Under the pieces are notes generated by a model. That model ran no database searches. It worked only from the letters and a program-made list of their open reading frames with translations, and was not told the origin of the DNA. 49,819 bases of DNA from an uncultured beta proteobacterium (GTDB lineage: Bacteria > Pseudomonadota > Gammaproteobacteria > Burkholderiales > Burkholderiaceae), in contig CAISYI010000055.1 of NCBI GenBank assembly GCA_903889595.1, forward strand, positions 1-49,819, written 5' to 3'. Below, one piece after another: positions 1 through 7,814 of the stretch; position 1 is the stretch's first letter; the number at the start of each line of letters is the position of its first letter. Both the position numbers and the translations under genes were made by a program.

Positions 1-444
1 AAAATGCCTGCAATCTGCTTCATCGCCATAGTAAGGGGTTAAATCCATCCCCCCACCAAACCACCAAACCGGATCAACGCCTGCTTTTTTTGCTAGAAAT
101 ACTCGAATGTTCATGTGAACAGTCGGTATCATTGGATTCAGAGGATGAAAAACGAGGGAAACACCCATCGCCTCAAAGCTTCCGCCGGCAATCTCAGGGC
201 GAATTGCTGTCGCAGAGGGTGGTAATTGTTTGCCACTAACATGTGAAAAGGCAACACCCCCGCGCTCGAGAACATTACCGCCCTCTAGAATCATCGATCG
301 GCCGTTACCTTGTAATGGGCTATCGGCAGGTTTTACCCATTCGTCACTAATAAACGGTTTACCATCAAAATCACCAACCGTTTTGGCAATTTTTTCTTGA
401 AGTCCCCGAAAATAACTTTTTAGTTCACTGATTTCAATTGTCAT
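1..444 (-). CDS. hemF: Oxygen-dependent coproporphyrinogen III oxidase, C-terminal part outside window
   Basis: This enzyme makes protoporphyrinogen IX from coproporphyrinogen III by oxygen-dependent decarboxylation in heme synthesis. I translated the minus strand from the ATG at 444 and obtained 148 uninterrupted residues to the window edge. They include the family signatures TVHMNIR and WWFGGGMDLTPYY. The N-terminus begins MTIEISELKSYF, and the family is about 300 residues long, so roughly half is missing. The start lies 4 bases after the purD stop, so the two genes are almost certainly co-transcribed from the yebC side. Confidence 0.93.
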   Translation of the reverse strand, partial: MTIEISELKSYFRGLQEKIAKTVGDFDGKPFISDEWVKPADSPLQGNGRSMILEGGNVLERGGVAFSHVSGKQLPPSATAIRPEIAGGSFEAMGVSLVFHPLNPMIPTVHMNIRVFLAKKAGVDPVWWFGGGMDLTPYYGDEADCRHF

Positions 445-448
445 GATT

Positions 449-1726
449 TCATTTTTTCATTGCTAAGTGTCCAATATCATTTCGATATTGCGCACCGTTG
501 AATTGAATTTCCTTTACAAACTCGTATGCTCTTGTCTGAGCCGCTTTGACATTACCATCGAGTCCGACTACACATAAAACTCTACCACCACTTGTCCTTA
601 AAACGCCATTTTCTAATGTAGTACCTGCATGAAAAACGACATGATTAGCATCTTCTTCAGGAATATTTGTGATTTCATCACCCACTCTAGGAGTGTCAGG
701 GTAGTTATAAGACGCCATTACAACGCCGAGTGCAACCCTTGAGTCCCACTCTAAATCCACTTGATCTAAGGTACCATCCGTTGAATGAAACAAGGCATCT
801 AATAAGTTGCTCTTGAGTCTTGCCATAATAGGCTGTGTTTCTGGATCGCCCATACGGCAATTAAACTCGAGCGTTTTAATTGATCCATCGGGATGAATCA
901 TCAGACCCGCATATAAAAATCCTGTGTACGGGATACCATCTTTGGCCATGCCTGCAATAGTAGGTTTGATTATTTCTCTTAAAGTCTTTGCATACAAAGC
1001 TGGTGTCACTACAGGGGCAGGTGAGTACGCTCCCATACCGCCAGTGTTAGGTCCTTGGTCATGGTCTTTTAAACGCTTATGATCTTGGCTCGTGGCTAAT
1101 GGAAGTATATTTTTACCATCAACCATGACGATAAAACTTGCTTCTTCGCCAGTTAAAAACTCTTCAATTACAACGCGAGCTCCTGCATCACCTAGTTTAT
1201 TATCAGAAAGCATCATATCAACTGCTTGATGAGCTTCCTCAAGCGTCATAGCAACAACTACGCCTTTACCAGCAGCAAGACCATCGGCTTTAATTACGAT
1301 GGGAGCACCTTTGTTATCGATATATTCGTGGGCAGCTACAACATTGGAGAAAGTTTCATACTCAGCTGTCGGAATACCATGGCGCTTCATAAATGCTTTT
1401 GCATAATCCTTTGAAGACTCGAGTTGAGCGGCTTTTTTGGTAGGGCCAAAGATTTTTAAACCCCTTGCTCTGAAAAGGTCCACAATGCCCTCTGATAGGG
1501 GTTTTTCTGGACCAACTACAGTAATAGCGATATTTTCTTTTTCTACAAAATCAGCTAGCGCAGTCAAGTCAGTTATTGGTAAGTTTTGAATACCATGTAA
1601 TTTGGAGTGATGTTCTGTGCCACCATTACCAGGTGCTACATATACTAATTGCACCTTATCCGATTTAGCTAAATGCCATGCGAGTGCATGTTCTCTGCCA
1701 CCAGATCCAACAACTAAAATTTTCAT
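449..1726 (-). CDS. purD: Phosphoribosylamine-glycine ligase (GAR synthetase)
   Basis: This ATP-grasp ligase joins glycine to 5-phosphoribosylamine in de novo purine synthesis. The 425 residues match the usual full length. The N-terminus MKILVVGSGGREHALAW is the classic PurD nucleotide-fold start. The ATP-grasp part shows VIKADGLAAGKGV near residue 145 and MGAYSPAP near 230, followed by EFNCRMGDPETQ near 290, which is the metal-binding segment. It sits between yebC (47 bases upstream) and hemF (4 bases downstream) on the same strand, an order common in Burkholderiales. Confidence 0.97.
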   Translation of the reverse strand: MKILVVGSGGREHALAWHLAKSDKVQLVYVAPGNGGTEHHSKLHGIQNLPITDLTALADFVEKENIAITVVGPEKPLSEGIVDLFRARGLKIFGPTKKAAQLESSKDYAKAFMKRHGIPTAEYETFSNVVAAHEYIDNKGAPIVIKADGLAAGKGVVVAMTLEEAHQAVDMMLSDNKLGDAGARVVIEEFLTGEEASFIVMVDGKNILPLATSQDHKRLKDHDQGPNTGGMGAYSPAPVVTPALYAKTLREIIKPTIAGMAKDGIPYTGFLYAGLMIHPDGSIKTLEFNCRMGDPETQPIMARLKSNLLDALFHSTDGTLDQVDLEWDSRVALGVVMASYNYPDTPRVGDEITNIPEEDANHVVFHAGTTLENGVLRTSGGRVLCVVGLDGNVKAAQTRAYEFVKEIQFNGAQYRNDIGHLAMKK

Positions 1727-1773
1727 ATAAGCGCCTACTAAATTTAACGATTTAAATATATTTTTTGAATGGA

Positions 1774-2499
1774 TTAATCTTCTAAGATGGCATTTGAGTA
1801 GACATCTTGAACATCATCCAGGTTTTCTAATGCATCAAGTAGTTTTTGCATACTAATTGCTACATCTCCGGATAACTCAACATCCGTTTCAGCTCTCATC
1901 GTCACTTCGGAGAACTCGGGAATCAAGCCCATCTTTTGTAATTGATCTTTGACGTTGGATAATTCCCAAGGACTCGTTAATACTTCTTTGGAGCCATCAT
2001 CATTCACAATCACATCATCAGCACCTACTTCAAGTGCAGCGTCCATTAACTGATTCTCATCTACACTTGGACCAAAAGTCATGGTTCCACAATGTTTAAA
2101 TAAATAGCCAACACAGCCGTCCGTACCTAAATTACCGCCGTTTTTAGAAAAGGCATGACGAACTTCTGCAACGGTTCTAATTTTATTGTCAGTGAGGCTA
2201 TCGACGATCACCGCCACACCACTCGGCCCGTAACCTTCATAGCGAATTTCTTCGTAACTAACTCCCTCTAGCGAGCCAGTTCCTTTTTGTATTGCCCGAT
2301 TGACGTTATCACTGGGCATGTTTGAATCTTTTGCTTTATCAATAGCAAGTCGAAGACGTGGGTTATTCGCAATATCCCCGCCACCCATTTTGGCAGCAAC
2401 AGTAATTTCACGAATTAATTTCGTCCATACTTTTCCGCGTTTCTCGTCCTGACGACCCTTGCGGTGTTGAATATTGGCCCATTTGGAATGTCCGGCCAT
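1774..2499 (-). CDS. yebC: YebC/PmpR family DNA-binding or translation-related regulator
   Basis: The 241-residue protein starts [18 protein letters not shown], the hallmark of the YebC/PmpR/TACO1 family, and has the family's normal length. The motif [13 protein letters not shown] near residue 87 and KNGGNLG near 115 are also family-specific. Members have been described as transcriptional regulators and, more recently, as factors that help ribosomes pass difficult stretches such as polyproline. I cannot choose between these from sequence. It is the first gene of the yebC-purD-hemF run, divergent from the oxidoreductase at 2591. Confidence 0.95.
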   Translation of the reverse strand: MAGHSKWANIQHRKGRQDEKRGKVWTKLIREITVAAKMGGGDIANNPRLRLAIDKAKDSNMPSDNVNRAIQKGTGSLEGVSYEEIRYEGYGPSGVAVIVDSLTDNKIRTVAEVRHAFSKNGGNLGTDGCVGYLFKHCGTMTFGPSVDENQLMDAALEVGADDVIVNDDGSKEVLTSPWELSNVKDQLQKMGLIPEFSEVTMRAETDVELSGDVAISMQKLLDALENLDDVQDVYSNAILED

Positions 2500-2590
2500 A
2501 AAAACTTCCTTTCAATAAAAACAATTTAGAATAGTTAATATTCTAATTTTAGGCACTTTCAATAATAAACCCAAATAAAGGAGATTAATT

Positions 2591-3577
2591 ATGTCAACTA
2601 TGACTGTTAAAGCAATCAAGATGTTTAAGACAGGCGGTCCTGAGGTCTTAGAGTACGTGGATGTCGAACTCGGCGAACCTGGCCCAGGCGAGATTTTAGT
2701 TAAGCATCATGCGATTGGGGTTAATTATCTTGATATTTACTTCAGAGAAGGATTATATCCTCAACCAATGCCAAGTGGCATGGGTCAAGAGGGTGCCGGT
2801 GTAGTAGAAAAAGTAGGTGCTGGTGTAACGCATTTAGCGGTTGGTGATCGAGTTGCTTATGCTGGAAGACCTTCAGGTTCTTATGCGCAAGCAAGAATCA
2901 TGCCTTCTGATATCGTTTTAAAGCTACCTGACGCAATTAGTTTCGAGACAGGTGCAGCAATGATGTTGCAAGGTTTAACAGCTCAATACCTGCTCAATGA
3001 CACATATAAAGTGCAAAAAGGTGATACGGTTCTCTTTCATGCAATCGCTGGTGGTGTTGGAACGATCGCTTGCCAATGGTTAAAAGCACTTGGCGCCACG
3101 GTGATTGGTACTGTAGGTAGTCCAGAAAAAGCAGCCATTGCAAAAGCGCACGGTTGTGACTATACAATTTTGTACAGAGAAGAAGATTTTGTTGCACGTG
3201 TAAAAGAAATTACAGGTGGTAAAGGTGTGCCGGTGGTGTATGACTCAATCGGTAAAGATACCTTTATGAAATCTCTAGACTGTTTATCACCAAGGGGCTT
3301 AATGGTGACATTTGGTAATGCCTCTGGCCCAGTTCCGCCATTAGACGTTGGTATCTTAGCTGGTAAGGGCTCATTAAAAGTGACTCGTCCGACCTTGACG
3401 ACCTATGTTCTCAATCGTCAATTATTAGAGTCAGGTGCTGCTGATCTTTTCCAAAGAGTTATTTCCGGTCAAATTAAAATTGAAATTACTGATCGTTATC
3501 CGCTTGAAAAAGCCGGCCAAGCACAAAAGGATATGGCTGACCGTAAAACTACAGGATCAATTATTTTAGTTCCCTAA
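2591..3577 (+). CDS. NADPH:quinone oxidoreductase, zinc-less MDR family
   Basis: This 328-residue medium-chain dehydrogenase/reductase resembles quinone oxidoreductase QorA, which reduces quinones with NADPH. An N-terminal GroES-like domain (about 1-125) contains GQEGAGVVEKVGAGV. A Rossmann domain carries AIAGGVGTIACQWLKALGATVIG near residue 150, and YDSIGKDTF follows near 220. The cysteine and histidine ligands of zinc-dependent relatives are not evident. A good Shine-Dalgarno site (AAGGAG) lies 8 bases before the ATG. It stands alone, divergent from yebC. The physiological substrate cannot be told from sequence. Confidence 0.9.
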   Translation: MSTMTVKAIKMFKTGGPEVLEYVDVELGEPGPGEILVKHHAIGVNYLDIYFREGLYPQPMPSGMGQEGAGVVEKVGAGVTHLAVGDRVAYAGRPSGSYAQARIMPSDIVLKLPDAISFETGAAMMLQGLTAQYLLNDTYKVQKGDTVLFHAIAGGVGTIACQWLKALGATVIGTVGSPEKAAIAKAHGCDYTILYREEDFVARVKEITGGKGVPVVYDSIGKDTFMKSLDCLSPRGLMVTFGNASGPVPPLDVGILAGKGSLKVTRPTLTTYVLNRQLLESGAADLFQRVISGQIKIEITDRYPLEKAGQAQKDMADRKTTGSIILVP

Positions 3578-3692
3578 ACCATAAGTCTTGCTAGCTAAAG
3601 GAAACACAGCTAATTGGAGAGATAAATCTCTAATTACCTAGTGGAAGTTCTTTAAATTATTTCACTTTCGTGGCATAATTTCATTCTTTCAT

Positions 3693-3778
3693 GCCGCGGT
3701 GGTGAAATTGGTAGACACAGGAGACTCAAAATCTCCCGCCTAATAAGTGTGTCGGTTCGAGTCCGACCCGCGGCACCA
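3693..3778 (+). tRNA. tRNA-Leu, anticodon CAA
   Basis: The acceptor arms GCCGCGG (3693-3699) and CCGCGGC (3768-3774) pair fully, followed by discriminator A and an encoded CCA (3776-3778). The anticodon loop CTCAAAA gives anticodon CAA, which reads UUG. A long variable arm, as expected for a class II leucine tRNA, and a T-arm with GGTTCGAGTCC are present. A CATAAT element at 3674-3679 could be the -10 box. The 3' two thirds recur at 5129-5184. Confidence 0.96.
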
Positions 3779-3830
3779 CTGAATACAAAGCCATTAAGTT
3801 TAGTTAACACTAACTTAGTGGCTTTTTTCT
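3724..3830 (+). repeat. Direct repeat copy 1 (inside tRNA-Leu through its terminator)
   Basis: This 107-bp segment begins in the tRNA-Leu anticodon stem and runs through the tRNA 3' end and terminator. It matches 5129-5235 at a constant offset of 1405 bases with only two mismatches, at 3780 and 3781. Such tRNA-anchored repeats typically mark the two ends (attL/attR) of an integrated element, which is my inference here. Confidence 0.9.
3790..3828 (+). terminator. Intrinsic terminator of tRNA-Leu
   Basis: An 11-bp stem (GCCATTAAGTT with AACTTAGTGGC, one G-T pair) closes an 11-base loop and is followed by six T residues. It lies 12 bases after the tRNA. An identical copy occurs at 5195-5233. 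Confidence 0.85.
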
Positions 3831-4125
3831 TATTACACAGTCGTAGCACAAAATCATTAACGCCTGTACGCTAAAAAGTGTTATATTTTAAATACTGTTT
3901 AAAAACAGACACTTATGCCAAAGAACCTAGCCAAGCTGTTAACCATATTACATGTTTACTAAATCGGGGGAATACCACTCTGACCCCAGATAAGTAAGGC
4001 CGCCTTACGGAAGACGCACCTTCAACCACTTAGAACTAAACGGGCAATAAAAAACCACCCGAAGGTGGTTTTGGTGTTTCTTGGTAGCCCGGGGCGGAGT
4101 CGACCACGGCTATAGGATGCCTAAT
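3831..4125. other. Non-coding stretch between tRNA-Leu and the toxin gene
   Basis: I see no credible gene here. The stretch contains a TCTGACCCCAG sequence at 3978-3988, a symmetric hairpin at 4053-4070 and, on the minus strand, a sequence resembling a degraded tRNA 3' end at 4082-4107. Composition is mixed, which fits a patchwork of relics. Confidence 0.5.
4049..4074 (-). terminator. Terminator hairpin downstream of yoeB (bidirectional)
   Basis: AACCACC (4053-4059) pairs with GGTGGTT (4064-4070) around a CGAA tetraloop. A-rich sequence precedes it and T residues follow, so it can work on both strands. It lies about 50 bases past the yoeB stop and would end the toxin-antitoxin transcript. 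Confidence 0.75.
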
Positions 4126-4392
4126 TTATTCGTAGTGAGTCCACATTCTTAAGATTCGAACCATCTTCTCCTTGTTCAAAATTTCATAAACTAAGCGATG
4201 TTGAATATTAATTCTGCGTGAGTAAGCCCCTTTTAGATCACCAACTAACTTTTCATAAGGCGGCGGATTTTGGAGAGGATCTACTTCTAAAATATTCATT
4301 AAAGCTTGGGCTTTATCTTTAAGTCCTGCGGCAGATAGTTTTTTAGCATCCTTGAGAGCATATTTGGAATAAACTAAATTCCAAGTCACCAC
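4126..4392 (-). CDS. yoeB: Txe/YoeB family mRNA-interferase toxin
   Basis: YoeB toxins bind the ribosomal A site and cut mRNA there; the partner antitoxin blocks them. The 88-residue protein has the family layout. Positions matching the E. coli catalytic set are visible: Glu47 in PPYEKLV, Arg59-Arg60 and Arg66 in AYSRRINIQHRLVYE, and the C-terminal His86-Tyr87 of WTHYE. All expected key residues are therefore present, so it is probably active. It overlaps the antitoxin gene by 7 bases and is translated from the same transcript. Confidence 0.92.
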   Translation of the reverse strand: MVTWNLVYSKYALKDAKKLSAAGLKDKAQALMNILEVDPLQNPPPYEKLVGDLKGAYSRRINIQHRLVYEILNKEKMVRILRMWTHYE

Positions 4393-4628
4393 TTCAATAC
4401 CCTTTTACTTTTAGTAATAGGCTCAGCCATAGCGTCTTTTATTGACTCACGCATTCCTGGAGTGGCCAATAGATAAAGCGTTTCCTGAATAGCGCTCCAA
4501 TCTTCTTCAGAAACTAAAACAGCATTTGCTCGCTTACCAGAAATAACTACTGGCTTGTGTGACTCTGCCGCTTGATCAATTAAACGGTAGAGACTAGCTC
4601 GAGCTTCACTTGCGGTTAATGTGGTCAT
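4386..4628 (-). CDS. yefM: Phd/YefM family antitoxin
   Basis: This 80-residue antitoxin would neutralise the adjacent YoeB and repress the operon. I chose the ATG at 4628 (MTTLTASEARASLYRL) because AAAAGGAGTGAG sits just upstream of it on the minus strand. An ATG at 4676 that would add 16 residues lies inside the promoter. The N-terminal half, with SEARASLYRLIDQAAE and VVISGKRANAVLVS, is the YefM DNA-binding fold. The charged C-terminal part would wrap the toxin. Confidence 0.92.
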   Translation of the reverse strand: MTTLTASEARASLYRLIDQAAESHKPVVISGKRANAVLVSEEDWSAIQETLYLLATPGMRESIKDAMAEPITKSKRVLKW

Positions 4629-4647
4629 GATCTCACTCCTTTTTAAT

Positions 4648-4676
4648 ACTGTACGCAAAAGCGTACGCTTTGTCAA
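4648..4676 (-). promoter_or_regulatory. yefM-yoeB promoter with palindromic operator
   Basis: On the minus strand TTGACA (4676-4671), a 17-base spacer and TACAGT (4653-4648) form a good sigma-70 promoter. A perfect palindrome, GTACGC-AAAA-GCGTAC (4651-4666), fills the spacer and enters the -10 box. This is where an antitoxin/toxin complex would repress its own operon. Function is inferred from the family. Confidence 0.8.
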
Positions 4677-4811
4677 GCTACTATCTCATATACCTGACCA
4701 AAAGAAAATGACCCGCACGATGAACTGACCCCCAAAAGCTGGCGAATGAATTTGCCTAGTGATTGTGGGTGTAACTAAACCTTAACTTAATGCTAGCAAT
4801 CGACAGTTTGC

Positions 4812-4840
4812 ATTGTTATCGTTTCGATGAAACAATTTTT
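4812..4840 (+). terminator. Possible intrinsic terminator without an assigned gene
   Basis: ATTGTT (4812-4817) pairs with AACAAT (4831-4836), and ATCG (4818-4821) pairs with CGAT (4825-4828) across a TTT loop. There is a two-base bulge (GA), and T residues follow. No gene precedes it on the plus strand, so it may end an unannotated small RNA or be a relic. Confidence 0.5.
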
Positions 4841-4949
4841 ACTAATAAGTTGTGTTGATTCGAATAATTATTTAAAGTTCAACTGCAAGGATTGAAGTTG
4901 GTAGTTGGAGTTTTGTTAAACGAACAAGATATTTTGCTAATTGTTGATC

Positions 4950-4997
4950 CATTTACAAAAACTGAACTAAAAGCACTTCTGTAAATGTCAGTTTTTT
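4950..4997 (+). other. Interleaved inverted repeats (pseudoknot or switch-like)
   Basis: CATTTAC (4950-4956) is complementary to GTAAATG (4981-4987), and the directly adjacent AAAAACTGA (4957-4965) is complementary to TCAGTTTTT (4988-4996). The arms are ordered A-B-A'-B', so an RNA could form a pseudoknot or choose between two hairpins. The B hairpin ends in a T run and would look like a terminator. Confidence 0.45.
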
Positions 4998-5128
4998 ATA
5001 AAGTAAAAGTATTCATTTTTTAAAAATAATTAATCAGTTTGTATTCCTTTCGTTGCACAAAATGTTGCGCACGACTTTTTCCCAACTGTAGAGCTTTTAT
5101 TTACAAAGTATTTTTTTGACCACGGCGA

Positions 5129-5235
5129 ACTCAAAATCTCCCGCCTAATAAGTGTGTCGGTTCGAGTCCGACCCGCGGCACCACGAAATACAAAGCCATT
5201 AAGTTTAGTTAACACTAACTTAGTGGCTTTTTTCT
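5129..5235 (+). repeat. Direct repeat copy 2 (tRNA-Leu 3' fragment plus terminator)
   Basis: This copy of 3724-3830 contains the anticodon loop, variable arm, T-arm, acceptor 3' strand and CCA of tRNA-Leu but no 5' half, so it cannot make a functional tRNA. The terminator hairpin and T run are retained at 5195-5233. It marks the far boundary of the 1.4-kb patch that contains yefM/yoeB. Confidence 0.9.
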
Positions 5236-5633
5236 AGCCGCAAAGATTTTTTACAAAAGTATTCGCCAAACTATATTAATGAATGCTGCCGACACTTCAA
5301 ATATACAAAAGAAGAGGTCGATTTGTAAGGTAATCAAATCCTTTTGAATGGTACTTTTTTAAGACGCTAAAACTTGAGCAGATTTAGTTTTAATGTTGAT
5401 CAAAAGCGCGACAAACCTTGCCGTTCATGGCGGGGAAGGATAGCGTGGACGGCGCAGCCGTCCTAGAATTAAATGAGTTATGGTGTCTGGTTACTAATTA
5501 TTGAGTCATTTGGATGAATGAATTTGGGAGAGGTAATCCCTAAGGAGTATAGACATTTTTTTAGACATAGATTATTTTTAAAATTCTGTTTAAAATCAAA
5601 TCCACATCCTTTTTACAAAAAGACCCTGACTCC
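5236..5633. other. Non-coding stretch upstream of the chemosensory operon
   Basis: No gene is visible. The part next to the MCP gene is very A+T-rich and presumably holds the operon promoter. I cannot assign -35 and -10 boxes with confidence, and there is no clear Shine-Dalgarno site before the MCP start. A G+C-rich island at 5404-5463 stands out and is listed separately. Confidence 0.5.
5404..5463 (+). mobile_element. G+C-rich island with hairpin, possible insertion-sequence right-end relic
   Basis: Inside A+T-rich DNA, the segment from 5404 contains CTTGCCGTTCATGGCGGGG (5418-5436). It ends with a perfect 7-bp hairpin, GGACGGC-GCA-GCCGTCC (5447-5463). The combination recalls the guide-RNA scaffold and subterminal hairpin at the right end of IS200/IS605 elements carrying tnpB. 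This is recollection, not a search result, and no tnpA or tnpB sequence is present nearby. Confidence 0.3.
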
Positions 5634-7784
5634 ATGAACACTTTTTCCAAACTTCATTTAAAAACAAAAATTATTATCGGTTTTATGTTGGTACTATTTT
5701 TGACTATTATTTTGACAGCTTTCAGTCTTAGAGGCTTTGAAGAATTGAGTAATAATCAGAAGAGAATGTATGAAAAAGATTTGTTGGGAACATCATATCT
5801 GCTACAAATGAACCGAGATAATGAGGCAATTGGACGGGCACTTAATCGTTATATTTTAGCAGTTCAAGTTAGCGACGATATTGGTTCTAAAATTGATTTA
5901 GAGGTAATAAAAAATACTGAAAAGTCTCAAATGGGACTTTATGAGAAGGCTAATCAAACTATGAACAATCCTTCAATGAAGGTTGAACTTGACTCGATAA
6001 AACCTAAACTTGTTCGTTATTATCAGGCAGTTGACAAGGCCATCTCTTTAGCGAAACCAAACGATCCTTCATTGACAGCGTATAAATTCGTTATGCAAGA
6101 AGAATATCAAGTGGCAAACAAGGATGCTTCAGAGTCTCTTAAATCTCTAGCTAATGAAAAAACGAGCTTTGCTGATACCAACATGGAGTTAGCCTTAAAA
6201 AACACTGATGATTTACGTTTTGAGTTGCTAGCAATTTTGGTGGGTTTGTTACTGCTCAGCGCATTAATTGTTTGGTATATTAATAAATCGATTGAAGAGC
6301 CGCTCAATGGAGTAACAAGGGCTCTTGAAGATTTGGCAAATGGCAAATACTTTACAAATGTCCCGTATCAAGATTCTAATAATGAATTAGGTCTGATTGC
6401 GAAAGCAGTCGGTAGATTGCAAGATAAACTGCAAAGAGATATTGCTTTAAATAAGGCTGTTGATCAATCTCAGGCAGTCATTAAGTTTGATCCACAAGGA
6501 AGTATTTTAGAGGCTAATTCTATATTTCTAAAAGTAATGGGATATAGCTCTGAGGAGGTGGTTGGCCGACATCACTCTTTGTTTGTTGATCCTTCTTTTG
6601 TATCGACAGATGCTTATAGAAATTTCTGGGAAACCTTAAGAAAAGGAACCTCTTTCACAGATACTTTTGTGCGAAAAGGCAAAGATGGCAGAGATATTTG
6701 GTTGCAAGCTACTTATAGTCCAATTATTACAGGTTCTGAAGGGAAGATTGTAGGGGTTGTGAAGGTGGCTTCTGATTTTACCTCCACTAAGAAAGCTGAA
6801 CAACGCGCCATTATCGACCGTGAAAATAGTATCAAATCTGAGGAAACAACCAAACAAATTGGAGAAATCATTTCTTTGGCAGCTTTAGGCGATTTCACAG
6901 TAGCAGTCCCTCTACAAGGTAAAGAAGGTTTCTTTAAAGAAATTACACTACAAGTGAATCAGTTGATAGAAACTGCAAGAAAGTCTTTCCAAGCAATTGC
7001 AAAAAATGCAACAGCTTTGGCTAGTTCCTCAGAAGAATTAGCAGCTGTTAGTATGCAAATGACTTCCAATGCAGAGGAGACATCAGCACAAGCGAAAGTT
7101 GTTTCACACTCAGCTGTTCAGGTCAGTTCAAATACGCAAGCAGTTGCAGCTGGAGTTGAAGAGATGAGTGCAAGTATCCGTGAAATTTCGATCAATGCAG
7201 TAGAAGCATCTAATGTGGCTAATCAAGCTGTGAGTATTGCCTCCAAAACGAACGAAACGATGGCCAAACTTGGGGCATCTAGCACTGAAATCGGTAGTGT
7301 CTTGAGAGTAATCTCAAGCATTGCCGAGCAAACTAATTTGTTGGCTTTAAATGCCACGATTGAGGCTGCACGTGCCGGTGAGTTAGGTAAAGGCTTTGCA
7401 GTGGTTGCGAATGAAGTTAAAGAGTTAGCCCGTCAAACTGCTAAAGCAACAGAAGAAATTGGCGGTAGTATCAAGGCCATTCAAACCGATACAAAGGGTG
7501 CCATGGACTCTATTGGCGAGATTTCAAATATCATCAATAAGATTAATGATATTTCTAGCCTCATCGCGAGTGCCGTTGAGGAACAAGCCGCCACAACAGG
7601 TGAGATGGGAAGGAGTGTTGCAAACGCCGCCTCCAATAGCTCAGAAATTGCATCTAATATAAGTAGCGTTTCAGTGACAGCACAAAGTACGACAGAGGGA
7701 GCCTCTAATACTCAGCTAGCAGCTACAGAGTTAGCGAAGATTGCAAGCGAGCTGCAAAATTTAGTCGCCAGATTTACTGTTTAA
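5634..7784 (+). CDS. Methyl-accepting chemotaxis protein with 4-helix, HAMP and PAS domains
   Basis: This 716-residue transducer senses a signal and controls CheA. Membrane segment one (about 13-32) and two (about 196-216) bracket a periplasmic helical domain of the 4HB type. A HAMP domain (about 217-270) is followed by a cytoplasmic PAS domain (about 275-385, with [16 protein letters not shown] and [10 protein letters not shown]). The signalling domain has the conserved tip [19 protein letters not shown] near 563. The C-terminus ([10 protein letters not shown]) lacks an NWETF-type pentapeptide for tethering CheR or CheB. It is the first gene of the operon, 30 bases before cheA. With two sensory domains it may integrate an outside and an inside cue; the ligands are unknown. 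Confidence 0.93.
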   Translation: MNTFSKLHLKTKIIIGFMLVLFLTIILTAFSLRGFEELSNNQKRMYEKDLLGTSYLLQMNRDNEAIGRALNRYILAVQVSDDIGSKIDLEVIKNTEKSQMGLYEKANQTMNNPSMKVELDSIKPKLVRYYQAVDKAISLAKPNDPSLTAYKFVMQEEYQVANKDASESLKSLANEKTSFADTNMELALKNTDDLRFELLAILVGLLLLSALIVWYINKSIEEPLNGVTRALEDLANGKYFTNVPYQDSNNELGLIAKAVGRLQDKLQRDIALNKAVDQSQAVIKFDPQGSILEANSIFLKVMGYSSEEVVGRHHSLFVDPSFVSTDAYRNFWETLRKGTSFTDTFVRKGKDGRDIWLQATYSPIITGSEGKIVGVVKVASDFTSTKKAEQRAIIDRENSIKSEETTKQIGEIISLAALGDFTVAVPLQGKEGFFKEITLQVNQLIETARKSFQAIAKNATALASSSEELAAVSMQMTSNAEETSAQAKVVSHSAVQVSSNTQAVAAGVEEMSASIREISINAVEASNVANQAVSIASKTNETMAKLGASSTEIGSVLRVISSIAEQTNLLALNATIEAARAGELGKGFAVVANEVKELARQTAKATEEIGGSIKAIQTDTKGAMDSIGEISNIINKINDISSLIASAVEEQAATTGEMGRSVANAASNSSEIASNISSVSVTAQSTTEGASNTQLAATELAKIASELQNLVARFTV

Positions 7785-7814
7785 ATATTTAGCTATTAGC
7801 GGAATGATGAGCTT

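Larger units (their letters stand above)
4677..5128. other. Non-coding stretch upstream of the toxin-antitoxin promoter
   Basis: No convincing gene is visible. A TGAACTGACCCCCAAAAGC segment near 4720 resembles the terminal sequences of some IS3-type elements, from memory only. A 38-codon open stretch ends at the TAA at 4982-4984 without a good start. The region also holds a terminator-like hairpin at 4812-4840 and interleaved inverted repeats at 4950-4997, listed separately. Confidence 0.45.

Noticed and set aside
3611-3638. Hairpin after the quinone oxidoreductase gene
   Set aside because: The stem has a bulge and no T run follows, so I cannot call it a terminator.
3652-3849. Minus-strand reading frame of 65 codons across tRNA-Leu
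   Set aside because: It is the antisense of the tRNA and its terminator; its AAGRTRTDTLIRREIL peptide is a familiar spurious translation of tRNA-Leu genes.
4918-4984. Short open stretch ending in ILLIVDPFTKTELKALL
   Set aside because: The peptide looks protein-like, but only TTG starts are available, the length is below 40 codons and no partner gene is near; it may be a gene fragment.
3831-5128. A complete insertion sequence or prophage between the tRNA-Leu repeats
   Set aside because: No transposase or integrase frame exists in either strand; only the toxin-antitoxin pair is coding.
5129-5183. A second functional tRNA-Leu
   Set aside because: Only the anticodon loop and 3' part are present; the 5' acceptor strand and D-arm are missing.
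5030-5215. Minus-strand reading frame of 61 codons across the second tRNA-Leu repeat
   Set aside because: Same spurious translation, produced by the duplicated tRNA fragment.
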